Notes under the pieces: model-generated
What the model saw: the letters and a program-made list of their open reading frames with translations, nothing else
What the model was told of the DNA's origin: nothing
Database searches by the model: none
Translations under genes and position numbers: made by a program
Shown here: positions 28,561 to 36,742 of the stretch, piece by piece
Numbering within the stretch: position 1 is the stretch's first letter
Layout of the letters: every line of letters begins with the position of its first letter
NCBI GenBank assembly: GCA_017592665.1
Contig: JAGFNW010000001.1
Location: 186,001-250,000 of the forward strand
Origin: Streptosporangiaceae bacterium NEAU-GS5
GTDB lineage: Bacteria; Actinomycetota; Actinomycetes; Streptosporangiales; Streptosporangiaceae
Length of the DNA: 64,000 bases
Reading direction: 5' to 3'

Positions 28561-29862
28561 CTAGCGGCGGCGTAGCAGGCGGCGGGGGGGCTTGGGGGCG
28601 CGCGGCGGGGCGGGATCGGCGCGTAGCCACAGGTTGACGGCCGTGCCGCCGAGCGCCGAGGCCTCGATGCGAACACTGCCGCCCGTGGATTCGGCCAGCC
28701 GGCGGGCGATGTCCAGGCCGAGCCCCGTCGACCCGGCCCCGCTGCGCCCGCGTTCCAGGGCCCGCTCGGGATCGGGGATGCCCGGCCCGGCGTCGGCGAT
28801 GAGGACGCCGACCACTCCCGCGCCCCGGTGCAGCGTCACCCGGAAGCCCGCCTGCTGCGGCGTGTGCCGGAACACGTTGCCGAGCAGCGCGTCAACGGCC
28901 GCCGCGAGCTCGGCCGCCGGGACCGGCACCCGGGTCGGCGTCTCCGCGCCGACCAGTTGCCAGGGCCGTTCCTGGTCCTCGGCCAGCGCCGACCAGAACG
29001 CGAGCCGCTCGCGCAGCACCTCGGCGGCGTCGCAGCCGCTGTACGGCGTGCGCCCGGGCCGCCGCGCCGCCGCGATGATCGCGTCCACCTCGCGTTCCAG
29101 CCGGTCGACCTGCTCGGCCACCGGCCCCGCGCCGCCGACCTGAAGGCGGAGCGCGGTCAGGGGCGTACGGAGCCGATGGGACAGGTCGGCGGCCAACTCC
29201 CGTTCGGCGGCCAGCAGCCCGGCCACCCGGTCGGCCATCGTGTTGAACGCCTGACCGGCGGCCATCAGCTCGGGCGGCCCCGCCGGGTCGATCCGCACGG
29301 TCAGGTCGCCGGAGCCGAGCGCGGCCGCCGCGTCGCCGAGGCGCCGCGTGGCCTGGACGACCCGGGCGGCCAGCCGGTCGGCTACCGCCACCGACCCGGC
29401 GACCAGCGCCACGGCGACGCCGGTGAGCACGGCCCAGGCGCTCGCCACGCCGCGGGTCAGGTCCTGGCTGGGCGCGTACACCTCGACGACGGCCGTCCGC
29501 TTCCGATCCAGCGCGACCGGGCGCAGCACCGCGTAGCCGCCGCCGACCGGCACCGTGAGCGCGGTCCGCCGGGCTCGGGCCACATCGGCCGGCGCCGCGC
29601 GGGAGGCCCCGATCGTGGCGCCGCCGGGAAGGTGTACGGCCAGGCGGTCGGCGCCGGCGGGCGTGCTGGCCAGGGCGCGTTCGAGCGCGGTCGTGTCGTC
29701 GGTGACGACCAACGCGGGGACGATGGTGGCCGCCTGACGCTCGGCCTCGGCCAGCGCCCGGTTCTCGGCGATTTCCTTGACGACCACGGCCAGCGGGATC
29801 AGGAACGCCAGGGCGACCATGGCGGTCACCGCCACGGCGACGAGCGCGAGGCTCTTCCTCAT
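28561..29862 (-). CDS. Sensor histidine kinase
   Basis: 433-residue membrane kinase. It has a TM helix at about 5-28, an extracytoplasmic segment of about 110 residues, a second TM (VLTGVAVALVAGSVAVAD), a HAMP linker, a HisKA domain with phospho-acceptor His in ADLSHRLRTPLTALRL, and an HATPase domain with N-box (LGNVFRHT), DAGPGIP and GSTGLGLDIARRL. The ATG overlaps the response regulator stop (ATGA), so the two are translationally coupled. The signal is unknown. An upstream in-frame extension to 30003 lies inside the response regulator gene and is rejected. Confidence 0.92.
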   Translation of the reverse strand: MRKSLALVAVAVTAMVALAFLIPLAVVVKEIAENRALAEAERQAATIVPALVVTDDTTALERALASTPAGADRLAVHLPGGATIGASRAAPADVARARRTALTVPVGGGYAVLRPVALDRKRTAVVEVYAPSQDLTRGVASAWAVLTGVAVALVAGSVAVADRLAARVVQATRRLGDAAAALGSGDLTVRIDPAGPPELMAAGQAFNTMADRVAGLLAAERELAADLSHRLRTPLTALRLQVGGAGPVAEQVDRLEREVDAIIAAARRPGRTPYSGCDAAEVLRERLAFWSALAEDQERPWQLVGAETPTRVPVPAAELAAAVDALLGNVFRHTPQQAGFRVTLHRGAGVVGVLIADAGPGIPDPERALERGRSGAGSTGLGLDIARRLAESTGGSVRIEASALGGTAVNLWLRADPAPPRAPKPPRRLLRRR

Positions 29863-30542
29863 CCGGCGGGCGGACTGAGCCGGACGCCCACGCCGCGCAC
29901 GGTATGCAGGTAACGCGGCTGAGAGGCGCTCTCTCCGAGCTTCCGGCGCAGCCACGACAGGTGGACGTCGATCGTCTGGTCGTCCCCGTACGTCTGCCGC
30001 CACACCGCGGACAGCAGCTCCTTACGCGTGACGACCGTCCCCGGCCGCGCGCACAGGTAGGCCAGCAGGTCGAACTCGCGCCGGGTCAGCTCGAGCGCCG
30101 TGCCGTCGAGAGTCGCCTCACGGCGGGCCACGTCGACGGCCAGCCCGCCACAGCGCAGCGTCGTGTCCGCGGGGCTCCCCGATCGGGCGCGCCGGAGCAC
30201 GGCCTCCAGCCGGGCGTTCAAGTGATCCCCGCTGAACGGCTTGACGACGTAGTCATCGGCGCCCGCGCGGAGCAGCCGGACGATCTCCGACTCGTCGTCG
30301 CGCGCGGTCGCCACGATCACGGGGACGTCGGAGATGGCCCGGAGCATCTTCAGCGCCTCGGCGCCGTCGAGGTCGGGCAGCCCCAGGTCGAGCACGACCA
30401 CGTCGGGCGGGAAGTGCGCGATGTCGCGCAGGGCGTCGAGCGCGCGCCCGGCGCTGCGCACCGCGTGGTCGCGCCCGGTGAGGTCTCGGATCATCGCGGA
30501 CCGGACGAACTCATCGTCTTCCACCACAAGAACCGTCGCCAT
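29859..30542 (-). CDS. OmpR/PhoB-family response regulator
   Basis: 227-residue regulator. The receiver domain has the acidic pair VVEDDE, phospho-acceptor Asp in VVLDLGLPDLDG (about 52), Thr in ATARDD and Lys in YVVKPF. The C-terminal winged helix follows (LELTRREFDLLAYLCARPGTVVTR, and TIDVHLSWLRRKLGE). It is the first gene of a two-gene operon with the histidine kinase and is divergent, across 32 bp, from a secreted-protein gene that may be its target. Confidence 0.93.
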   Translation of the reverse strand: MATVLVVEDDEFVRSAMIRDLTGRDHAVRSAGRALDALRDIAHFPPDVVVLDLGLPDLDGAEALKMLRAISDVPVIVATARDDESEIVRLLRAGADDYVVKPFSGDHLNARLEAVLRRARSGSPADTTLRCGGLAVDVARREATLDGTALELTRREFDLLAYLCARPGTVVTRKELLSAVWRQTYGDDQTIDVHLSWLRRKLGESASQPRYLHTVRGVGVRLSPPAG

Positions 30543-30574
30543 GCCGACAAACCGTACGGCAACGGGAGTGCAAA

Positions 30575-31129
30575 ATGGGACGGATGAGAAGAGCCGTGGC
30601 GTACAGCTTGGCGTGGTGCGGGGCGACCGCCCTCGCCGTGGGCGTGGCCTGGCTCGGGGTCAGGGACGTCCTTCGTGACACGGTCCTCGATCAGCCCCCG
30701 CTCCCGCCGGTCGCCTCGATCGGTCAGGCCCCGATCGGTCAGGTTCCCACCGGTCAGGCCTCGATCAGTCAGCTGGCCGCGCCCGCCGCCACCACCCAGC
30801 GCGCCGCGCCACCGACCCCAACGCCGAGCCGGCCCCGGGCAACTCCCTCCCGTCTGACTCAGGCGACACCACGCCGGAGTCCGAGCCCGTCGCCGCGGAA
30901 GAGCGGCGGGCAGTTGCGCACGATCACGCTCGCCGGCGGGCGGGCCACCGTCGAGCTGCGCTCCTCGGACTGCCGGATGGTCTCCGCCGTACCCAACGAG
31001 GGCTATCAGGTGATGACCTGGGAGACGGCCACGTGGATTCGGGTCGCGTTCGTCAAGAGCGGGCACGAGTCGTCGGCGTTCTGTCTGTGGGATCGGCTGC
31101 CGCCTCGGGTGGAGACGTACGAGGCCTGA
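30575..31129 (+). CDS. Membrane-anchored protein with Pro/Thr/Ser-rich linker
   Basis: 184-residue protein, not recognised. An N-terminal signal anchor (VAYSLAWCGATALAVGVAWLGV) is followed by short repeats of the type IGQAP/TGQAS (about 47-65), a Pro/Thr/Ser/Arg linker (about 70-108) and a compact C-terminal domain with two Cys (SSDCRM and SAFCLW) that could form a disulfide. GGAG lies 6 nt before the ATG. It is divergent from the two-component system, so regulation by it is plausible. Its last 77 bp overlap the end of the convergent MFS gene. Confidence 0.75.
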   Translation: MGRMRRAVAYSLAWCGATALAVGVAWLGVRDVLRDTVLDQPPLPPVASIGQAPIGQVPTGQASISQLAAPAATTQRAAPPTPTPSRPRATPSRLTQATPRRSPSPSPRKSGGQLRTITLAGGRATVELRSSDCRMVSAVPNEGYQVMTWETATWIRVAFVKSGHESSAFCLWDRLPPRVETYEA

Positions 31130-32273
31130 GAGCCGGTGTCAACGCCAGCGTCACGGCGACCGACGCCACCGCCATCACGGTCATGGCCGTGCCCGCGCCC
31201 GTCAGCTGCGCCACCGACCCGGCGAGGGTCGCGCCGACGGCCTGCATGGTGAGCATGCCCGACGAGTGCAGGCCGAGCGCCTGCCCGCGCATCTCGTCCG
31301 GGGTCAGCGCCACGAGGCGGTCCTGGAGCAGCAGCCCGGCCGCGTATCCGGCCGACGCCAGGGCGATCGCCGCCACCGCCGCGGGAAGCGGGAGCGGCAG
31401 CGCGAATATCAGGTACGGCACGGCCAGCAACAGCCGCAACGGGGTGATCAGCCGGTTCCGCCAGCGCCGGGGCGTCCACCGGCCCATGGTCGCGTCGCCG
31501 GCCAGCATTCCGAGCGCCGCCGCGATGAACAGCACGCCGGCCGAGTCAGGGGCGTACGGGATGAACAGGGCCTCGCACCCGACGACGAGCCCGTTGGGCA
31601 CCCAGAGGGCCAGGTAGACAGCGCGCCGGGCGGGTGAGGACAGCAGCGCCGCGTTGACCCGCAGGGTCTCGCGGATCGAGGCCCGGCCGGTGGAGCGGGG
31701 CGGGCGCGCGGTCAGCCCGAAGCGCGCGGCCAGCGCCGCCACCAGGTAGAGCCCGGCTCCGGCGAGCAGGGCCGTGCGCGGCGAGAGCGCCGCCACGATG
31801 GCGCCGCCGACGGCGAAGCCGCCGATCTGCATGGCGCCGACGGCCATCTGGAAGACGGAGCGGCCGAGGATGTAGGCGTCGGCGGGGAGGATCTCGGTCA
31901 GCAGCCCCCAGCGGATGCCGCCGCCGGCGGACGAGGCCAGCCCGAGCACCAGCTGGATCGCGAGCAGGCTCCAGACCGGCAGCCCCGGCGCGGCCGACAC
32001 CGCGGTGCCGGCCATGAACAGGACCGCGAGGAGGGTGATGGCGGCCCGCGGCGGCACGCGGTCGGCGGCCGACAGGACCGTGGCCGCGCCGACCGCCTGC
32101 GCGAACGAGGCGCCGAACAGGCTCACCGCGGCCAGCAGTGGCGAGCCGGTCCCCGCGTAGACCAGCGACCCCAAGGCGAGGCCGCTCACCGTCGAGGCCG
32201 CGACCTGGGCGGACGCCGTCACGAACAGCGGCGTGAACTCCTTCGTCCGAAACAGCGCTGCATAGGTTTCCAC
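31053..32273 (-). CDS. MFS transporter
   Basis: Protein of about 406 residues with around 12 hydrophobic helices and an MFS profile: ASSAGGGIRWGLLTEILPADAYILGRSVFQMAVGAMQIGG resembles the central region of MFS drug-efflux-like proteins, and LALTPDEMRGQALGLHSSG is the loop preceding helix 11. The frame opens at 32414, but that extension would cross the divergent regulator start. A GTG at 32273 gives the natural N-terminus (VETYAALFRTKEFTPLF). Its neighbour is an ArsR-like regulator, so substrate-induced efflux is likely. Substrate unknown. Confidence 0.82.
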   Translation of the reverse strand: METYAALFRTKEFTPLFVTASAQVAASTVSGLALGSLVYAGTGSPLLAAVSLFGASFAQAVGAATVLSAADRVPPRAAITLLAVLFMAGTAVSAAPGLPVWSLLAIQLVLGLASSAGGGIRWGLLTEILPADAYILGRSVFQMAVGAMQIGGFAVGGAIVAALSPRTALLAGAGLYLVAALAARFGLTARPPRSTGRASIRETLRVNAALLSSPARRAVYLALWVPNGLVVGCEALFIPYAPDSAGVLFIAAALGMLAGDATMGRWTPRRWRNRLITPLRLLLAVPYLIFALPLPLPAAVAAIALASAGYAAGLLLQDRLVALTPDEMRGQALGLHSSGMLTMQAVGATLAGSVAQLTGAGTAMTVMAVASVAVTLALTPALRPRTSPPEAAADPTDRTPTTRARS

Positions 32274-32296
32274 GCCGGAGAGTGTGCCGTCGGCCG

Positions 32297-32324
32297 CGGT
32301 TTGACGGTTAAAGTTTCGGTTTGA
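32297..32324. promoter_or_regulatory. Direct repeat operator candidate between MFS and ArsR-like genes
   Basis: CGGTTTGA occurs at 32297-32304 and again at 32317-32324, exactly 20 bp apart (two helical turns), in the 67-bp divergent promoter region. It lies 17-44 bp upstream of the regulator start, so autoregulation and control of the transporter are plausible. Confidence 0.45.
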
Positions 32325-32340
32325 GGCGAAAGGATGGGCT

Positions 32341-33300
32341 TTGGGGGTTTGGCTGCTGGGTGCAGACGTGCTGGCCAGAGGGCGGTTCGTGGTGTCGCCA
32401 CTGGCGGAGACCATGCAGTCGCTGATCGCCTTCCACCGGGAGTCCCCGGGTCCGGGACGAGGCGCCTGGCTCGCCCGGCATCTGCCGGCCTACCGGGCGC
32501 TCGTCTCCGCCGACCCGTGGACCGCGACGCTGGTCCGGGCGGCGATCCGGCCACGGTGGCTGGCCGACTTCCTGGTCGTGCCACCGGCCGAGACGGGCAT
32601 GACGTTCGAGGAGGAGCTCCGCGAGGTCCGGCGGACTCCGGCGGCCGAGGCGTTCGCCGACCTCGCGGTCGCGACCAATGGCGCGGCGCCGCCCGAGCTC
32701 GACGTGCCCGATCTGCCGGAGCGCGCCGCCAGGCTGCTCGAGTGGGTGTGGGAGACGGCCGTGCGGCCCGAGTGGCCGCGGTTGCGGCGCGTCTTCGAGG
32801 CCGACATCGTGGCGCGGACACAGCGGCTGAGCACGGGCGGCTGGGCCGCGGCCCTCGGCGACATGCGTACGGGCATGGCCTGGCTGGGTGACGGCCGCCT
32901 CCAGATCAACACCCTCGACAACCCGCCACGGACCATCCATGCGGGCGCGCAGCTGATGTTCATCCCCACGACCGCGAAATACGGGTGCGTGGGGTGGCAG
33001 GAGCACGAGCGATATGCGGTGATCTATCCGTGCGCGGGCCTGCTCGCCGAACCGGCCGCCGCGGCGACGCCCGAGGCGCTGCGCCGGTTGCTTGGCCCGG
33101 CGCGCGCCGAGATCCTCGTACGCCTCGACGCGCCGGCGAGCACCACGCAGCTCGTGGCGCTCACCGGCAGGGCGCTCGGCTCGGTCGGCGACCATCTGAA
33201 GGTCCTGCTCGACGCCCGGCTGATCCGGCGCCGCAGGACGGGCCGCTCCGTCCTCTACTACCGCACGCCGCTCGGCGACCGGCTGGTGCGCCCGCACTAG
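32341..33300 (+). CDS. ArsR-like winged-helix regulator
   Basis: 319-residue protein. Residues 1-230 are an alpha/beta region typical of large ArsR-like regulators of actinomycetes (IAFHRESPGPGRGAWL, GAQLMFIPTTAKYGCVGW). The C-terminal 80 residues form a winged helix (ARAEILVRLDAPASTTQLVALTGRALGSVGDHLKVLLDARLIRRRRTGRSVLYYRT). No metal-binding CxC is seen, so it probably senses an organic ligand. The start is TTG at 32341 with AAAGGA about 7 nt upstream. It is divergent from the MFS gene and abuts the DUF305 gene tail to tail. Confidence 0.82.
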   Translation: MGVWLLGADVLARGRFVVSPLAETMQSLIAFHRESPGPGRGAWLARHLPAYRALVSADPWTATLVRAAIRPRWLADFLVVPPAETGMTFEEELREVRRTPAAEAFADLAVATNGAAPPELDVPDLPERAARLLEWVWETAVRPEWPRLRRVFEADIVARTQRLSTGGWAAALGDMRTGMAWLGDGRLQINTLDNPPRTIHAGAQLMFIPTTAKYGCVGWQEHERYAVIYPCAGLLAEPAAAATPEALRRLLGPARAEILVRLDAPASTTQLVALTGRALGSVGDHLKVLLDARLIRRRRTGRSVLYYRTPLGDRLVRPH

Positions 33301-34011
33301 CTACTTGAGCTTGGTCAGATACTTGCGCATCTCCTTGACCTCGGCCTTCTTGGTGGCGGCGATGGACGTGGCGAGGTCGCGGGCCTTGCCGTACGTGCCG
33401 GCGGCCAACTCGGCCTCGGCCAGCTTGATCGCCCCGAGGTGATGGTCGATCATCAGCGTCACGAAGAGCCGGTCGAAGGCCGCGCCACTGGCGTCGGCCA
33501 GCTTGGCGAGGTCGGACCTCGACACCGATCCGGGCAGGGCCTGGTCGCGGGGCAGCGGCTCGGAGTCCCAGTCGTCCAGCCAGCCCTTCATGGCGCGGAT
33601 CTGCGACTCCTGGCTGGAGCTGATCCTGTTGGCGAGATCCCGCACCCACTGGTCCATGGTCCGGTTGGAGCTCAGGATCGTCATGTCGAGGGCCTGCAGG
33701 TGATGCGGGATCATGGACGCCGCGAACCGGATGTCGGACGCGTTGTGCTTGGTGGGGTCGGCCGGAACCGCCGACGGCTTGGCGGACGCGGTCGCCTCCG
33801 GCGATGGCGACGCCGCCGCGGATGAGGGCGATTGCGACGGCGGCGCTGAGCTTGCCGCGGGGCTTGCCACTGGACTGCTGGACACGGCGGCCGACGGAGA
33901 GGACCCGGCGGCCCGGTCCGTCGAGGATCCCGAGCAGGCGGAGATCAGGGCGACCGTGGCCACGCCCACGACGGCGGGAAGCGTTATCCGGCGGAGGGAC
34001 GTCATGGCCAT
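33301..34011 (-). CDS. DUF305-family lipoprotein
   Basis: 236-residue protein. Its signal peptide ends in lipobox LISAC (about residue 26), followed by a Ser/Ala/Pro-rich linker (27-85) and a DUF305 domain built of two ferritin-like helical pairs (FAASMIPHHLQALDM and VTLMIDHHLGAIKLAE). The paired His-His motifs suggest metal binding. DUF305 proteins are often linked to copper or silver resistance, but no such genes are beside it here. It is membrane-anchored on the outer face. Confidence 0.88.
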   Translation of the reverse strand: MAMTSLRRITLPAVVGVATVALISACSGSSTDRAAGSSPSAAVSSSPVASPAASSAPPSQSPSSAAASPSPEATASAKPSAVPADPTKHNASDIRFAASMIPHHLQALDMTILSSNRTMDQWVRDLANRISSSQESQIRAMKGWLDDWDSEPLPRDQALPGSVSRSDLAKLADASGAAFDRLFVTLMIDHHLGAIKLAEAELAAGTYGKARDLATSIAATKKAEVKEMRKYLTKLK

Positions 34012-34101
34012 GGACCTTACAAGACCTCGGCACGACCCCGGCGAAGCCTGCCCGAAATGAGTGACTACAATCCGTTATAGAGCAATAACTGGAGGTCACT
34101 G

Positions 34102-35454
34102 ATGGCTCGCGAGATTCCGACCGCGTCGCGTGGAGAGAACCTGCGCTTCCTGCTCGCTTATACGGCCGCGACCCTGCTGCGAGGGCCGTACGCGCATGGA
34201 CCCCGGGGCGCGTCGCTCGCCGCCCGGCTGGACGCCACCACCCATGCCCTGCGCGCCGCGCAGGAGATACGGCGCCGGCACGGCGGCCTGATCTGGATGC
34301 CGAGGTGGACGCCCGGCACGACCGGCCGGACGCTGCTGGTCCTCGCGCCCGAAGATGTCGAGGCCGTGCTGAGCGGACCGGCCGAGCTCTACTCCCCCGA
34401 CTCGCCCGACAAGCACGGCATGGCGGTGTTCCAGCCGGACGGGCTTTCTCTGTCGCGCGGCCGGATGCGCCGCGATCGACGGGACTTCGCCGAATATGTG
34501 CTCGACTCCCACGCGCCGCGGCACCGGCTCTGCGACCGGATAACCCGGATCGTCCGCACCGAGATGACGTTCCCCGGGCAGATCACCCACGCGGAGGCCG
34601 GTCTGGCGTTCCGCCGGATCGCCCGGCGCATCCTGTTCGGCGACCCGGCGCGCGACGACGAGATGACCACCGACATTCTGCGCGCACTGCGGTCCGACGC
34701 CAACTGGGACGTCAACTGGAGGGCCGTGCGCCGGCTGCGCGGCCGGCGTGACGCCAAACTGCTCGAGCTGTTCACGCGGCGCGTGTCCGGATATGTCAGG
34801 ACGGCTACTGCCGGCAGCCTCATGTCGCAATTCGCCGACGCCCCCATCTGCGCCGATCCGTCGGGACAGGTGGCTCAATGGCTGATGGCCTTCGAATCGA
34901 CCACCACGGCGGTGCTCCAGTGCCTGGCGCTGCTGTCGACGCACCCGCACCAACGGGCCGAGGCCGTACGCAATGAGGACTACCTTCGCGCCTGCTTCAT
35001 GGAGGCGGTGCGCCTGTGGGATCCGGTGCCTTCGATCACACGCGCCACCACGGGCGACGCCGACCTGCGCGGGGCACATCTCCCCGAGGACACGTCCTTG
35101 CTCATTCCAGTGGGGCTGCTGCAGCGCGACGACGAGCGGCTCGACTACGCCGACCGGTTCGCGCCGGAGATCTGGCTGAACGGCACGGCCGAGCGCGACT
35201 GGACCATCAGCCCGTTCAGCCGGGGCGAGGCGGGCTGTCCCGGGCGGGATCTCGCGACGCTCGTCGCCATGACCGCGCTCAGCACGCTGCTGCGCGGCCA
35301 CCGGTATGCGCTGGCCGCTCCGGAGATCAGCGCGTCCCGTCCGCTGCCGCGCACGATCGACACGTTCGCGATCAAGCTGGTCGCTCTGCCGGGGCCGGTG
35401 GACACCCGCGCTCAGACCGACCAAGAAGTGTCACAGAGCGCAGCCGGTTCATGA
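34102..35454 (+). CDS. Cytochrome P450
   Basis: 450-residue P450. The heme-ligand loop is FSRGEAGCPGRDLA (Cys about 378), the ExxR motif is EAVR in the K helix, and the I-helix motif is AFESTTTAVLQ, where Glu replaces the usual acidic/Thr pair arrangement. GGAGG lies 7 nt before the ATG. No ferredoxin or reductase gene is adjacent. Immediately downstream is a very short ORF with a good ribosome site, listed separately. The overall sequence is that of a soluble bacterial P450; the substrate is unknown. Confidence 0.9.
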   Translation: MAREIPTASRGENLRFLLAYTAATLLRGPYAHGPRGASLAARLDATTHALRAAQEIRRRHGGLIWMPRWTPGTTGRTLLVLAPEDVEAVLSGPAELYSPDSPDKHGMAVFQPDGLSLSRGRMRRDRRDFAEYVLDSHAPRHRLCDRITRIVRTEMTFPGQITHAEAGLAFRRIARRILFGDPARDDEMTTDILRALRSDANWDVNWRAVRRLRGRRDAKLLELFTRRVSGYVRTATAGSLMSQFADAPICADPSGQVAQWLMAFESTTTAVLQCLALLSTHPHQRAEAVRNEDYLRACFMEAVRLWDPVPSITRATTGDADLRGAHLPEDTSLLIPVGLLQRDDERLDYADRFAPEIWLNGTAERDWTISPFSRGEAGCPGRDLATLVAMTALSTLLRGHRYALAAPEISASRPLPRTIDTFAIKLVALPGPVDTRAQTDQEVSQSAAGS

Positions 35455-35535
35455 TGCGAAATATCTCCCCGACCCCAACCCTGATAGGGATCGTCCGATT
35501 TACACAGCACATAACAGTGGCTACAGAAGGTAGTC

Positions 35536-35598
35536 ATGGCTCCTATCCTCCGTCGTAATTCGACTAATGGGCTAGGCGACCGGCAATGTGTCGCCTAG
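35536..35598 (+). CDS. Candidate 20-residue micro-ORF after the P450
   Basis: The ATG at 35536 is preceded by AGAAGG at 5-nt spacing and opens a 20-codon frame (MAPILRRNSTNGLGDRQCVA). The last third overlaps a strong hairpin (35570-35600). No family is recognised and it lacks the aromatic residues of known P450-crosslinked peptides. It may be a leader peptide or regulatory ORF rather than a product gene. The evidence is only the ribosome site and position. Confidence 0.3.
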   Translation: MAPILRRNSTNGLGDRQCVA

Positions 35599-35600
35599 CC
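35570..35600 (+). terminator. Hairpin downstream of the P450
   Basis: Perfect 11-bp arms (GGCTAGGCGAC and complement) with a 9-nt loop, 115 bp after the P450 stop and before the LacI promoter. Likely terminator or attenuator. Confidence 0.65.
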
Positions 35601-35660
35601 TCCTGACATGCGCAAGAAGACTGTAAGGAGCGGAAACTTTTCATACGATAGAAACCTCTG

Positions 35661-35703
35661 TTGACACGCCGGAAACAGTGATACGTTCCTGGGAGCGCTC
35701 CCA
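35661..35703 (+). promoter_or_regulatory. Promoter and CebR-type operator of the LacI gene
   Basis: TTGACA (35661-35666) and TACGTT (35682-35687) form a possible promoter with a short 15-bp spacer. The perfect palindrome TGGGAGCGCTCCCA (35690-35703) follows at the expected start point. This 14-mer is the established box of the cellobiose-responsive repressor CebR of streptomycetes. Binding here would block the initiating polymerase, giving autoregulation of the LacI gene. Confidence 0.7.
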
Positions 35704-35737
35704 AGCCGCCGCGTACCCCTCGGGCCGAGGAGACCAG

Positions 35738-36742
35738 ATGGCCGATCTGCCCACCCTCGCAGAGGTCGCCGCTGCCGCCGGCGTCTCCCCTGCAACCGCC
35801 TCCCGAGTCCTTACCGGCTCGGTCCGCGTGACCACATCGACCCGGCGACAAGTCCACGACGCGATGTCGCGCCTTGGCTACGTCCGGCGTCGCGCCCCCC
35901 GAGGTTCGACCGGCCGCCGGTCGGACCAGATCGTGGCGGCGGTGGTCTGCGAGCACAGTCCACGGCTCTTCAGCGAGCCCTTCTACGCACGACTCCTCGC
36001 CGCTTGCGAGGATGTGTTCACCGCTCACGGCGTGCCACTCGTCGTGATGACCGCCACCCCCGCCACCGCCGCGATCGCGGCTCCACCCCTGGTGGCAGGG
36101 GCTGTCGACGGAGTGCTTCTGGTCGGCGCCCGAGCCAGGCACCCCTTGGCGGTCACCCTCGCCGCCTCGGGGATCCCGGTGCGCTGCGCCGGCCGGCCCC
36201 CGGACGGCATCGACCTTCCGTACGTGGACATGGACAACCGCGACGGCGGCCGTCAGGCGGCCGAGCACCTGCTGCTCGGCAACCGGCGGCACATCGCGAC
36301 GATCGCGGGGCCGCCCACGCTCCCCGCGGCGCGCGACCGCCTCGAAGGATTCCGGCAGACCCTGCGCGACGCCGGAATGATGGACATGCCCGTGGCGTAC
36401 GGCGACTTCACCCACGCCTCGGGCGCGCATGCGACACAGTGGCTGCTGCAGCGCGCGCCGCACCTCGACGCCGTGTTCGCGGGGTCCGATGTGATGGCGG
36501 CCGGCGCCATGCAGGCGCTGCGCCGTGCCGGGCGCAAGGTGCCCGACGACGTGGCCGTGATCGGCTTCGACGACGCGCCGATCGCCCGGCACACGAACCC
36601 CCAGATGACCACCGTGAGGCAACCGGTCGAGGAAATGGCCGCACTCGCCGCACGGCTGCTCATGATGGCGCTGGCCGAGGGCGGGATGCCACCCGGCAAC
36701 CCCGTCCTGCCCACGGAACTGGTGGTTCGTGAATCGACCTGA
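35738..36742 (+). CDS. LacI-family repressor (CebR-like site)
   Basis: 334-residue LacI regulator. It has an N-terminal helix-turn-helix (LAEVAAAAGVSPATASRVLTGSVRVTTSTRRQVHDAMSRLGY) and a periplasmic-binding-protein-like ligand domain (VDGVLLVGAR, DAVFAGSDVMAAGAMQALRRAG, VAVIGFDDAPIA). AGGAG lies 5 nt before the ATG at 35738; the open frame from 35678 lacks this. A perfect CebR-type box precedes the gene, and another lies past the kinase gene at 38438. The 3-prime end overlaps a Ser/Thr kinase gene by 14 bp, an unusual partner for a sugar repressor. Confidence 0.88.
   Translation: MADLPTLAEVAAAAGVSPATASRVLTGSVRVTTSTRRQVHDAMSRLGYVRRRAPRGSTGRRSDQIVAAVVCEHSPRLFSEPFYARLLAACEDVFTAHGVPLVVMTATPATAAIAAPPLVAGAVDGVLLVGARARHPLAVTLAASGIPVRCAGRPPDGIDLPYVDMDNRDGGRQAAEHLLLGNRRHIATIAGPPTLPAARDRLEGFRQTLRDAGMMDMPVAYGDFTHASGAHATQWLLQRAPHLDAVFAGSDVMAAGAMQALRRAGRKVPDDVAVIGFDDAPIARHTNPQMTTVRQPVEEMAALAARLLMMALAEGGMPPGNPVLPTELVVREST

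Noticed and set aside
35016-35558. 180-codon plus-strand frame extending past the P450 end
   Set aside because: It is an out-of-frame shadow of the P450 with a non-coding tail.
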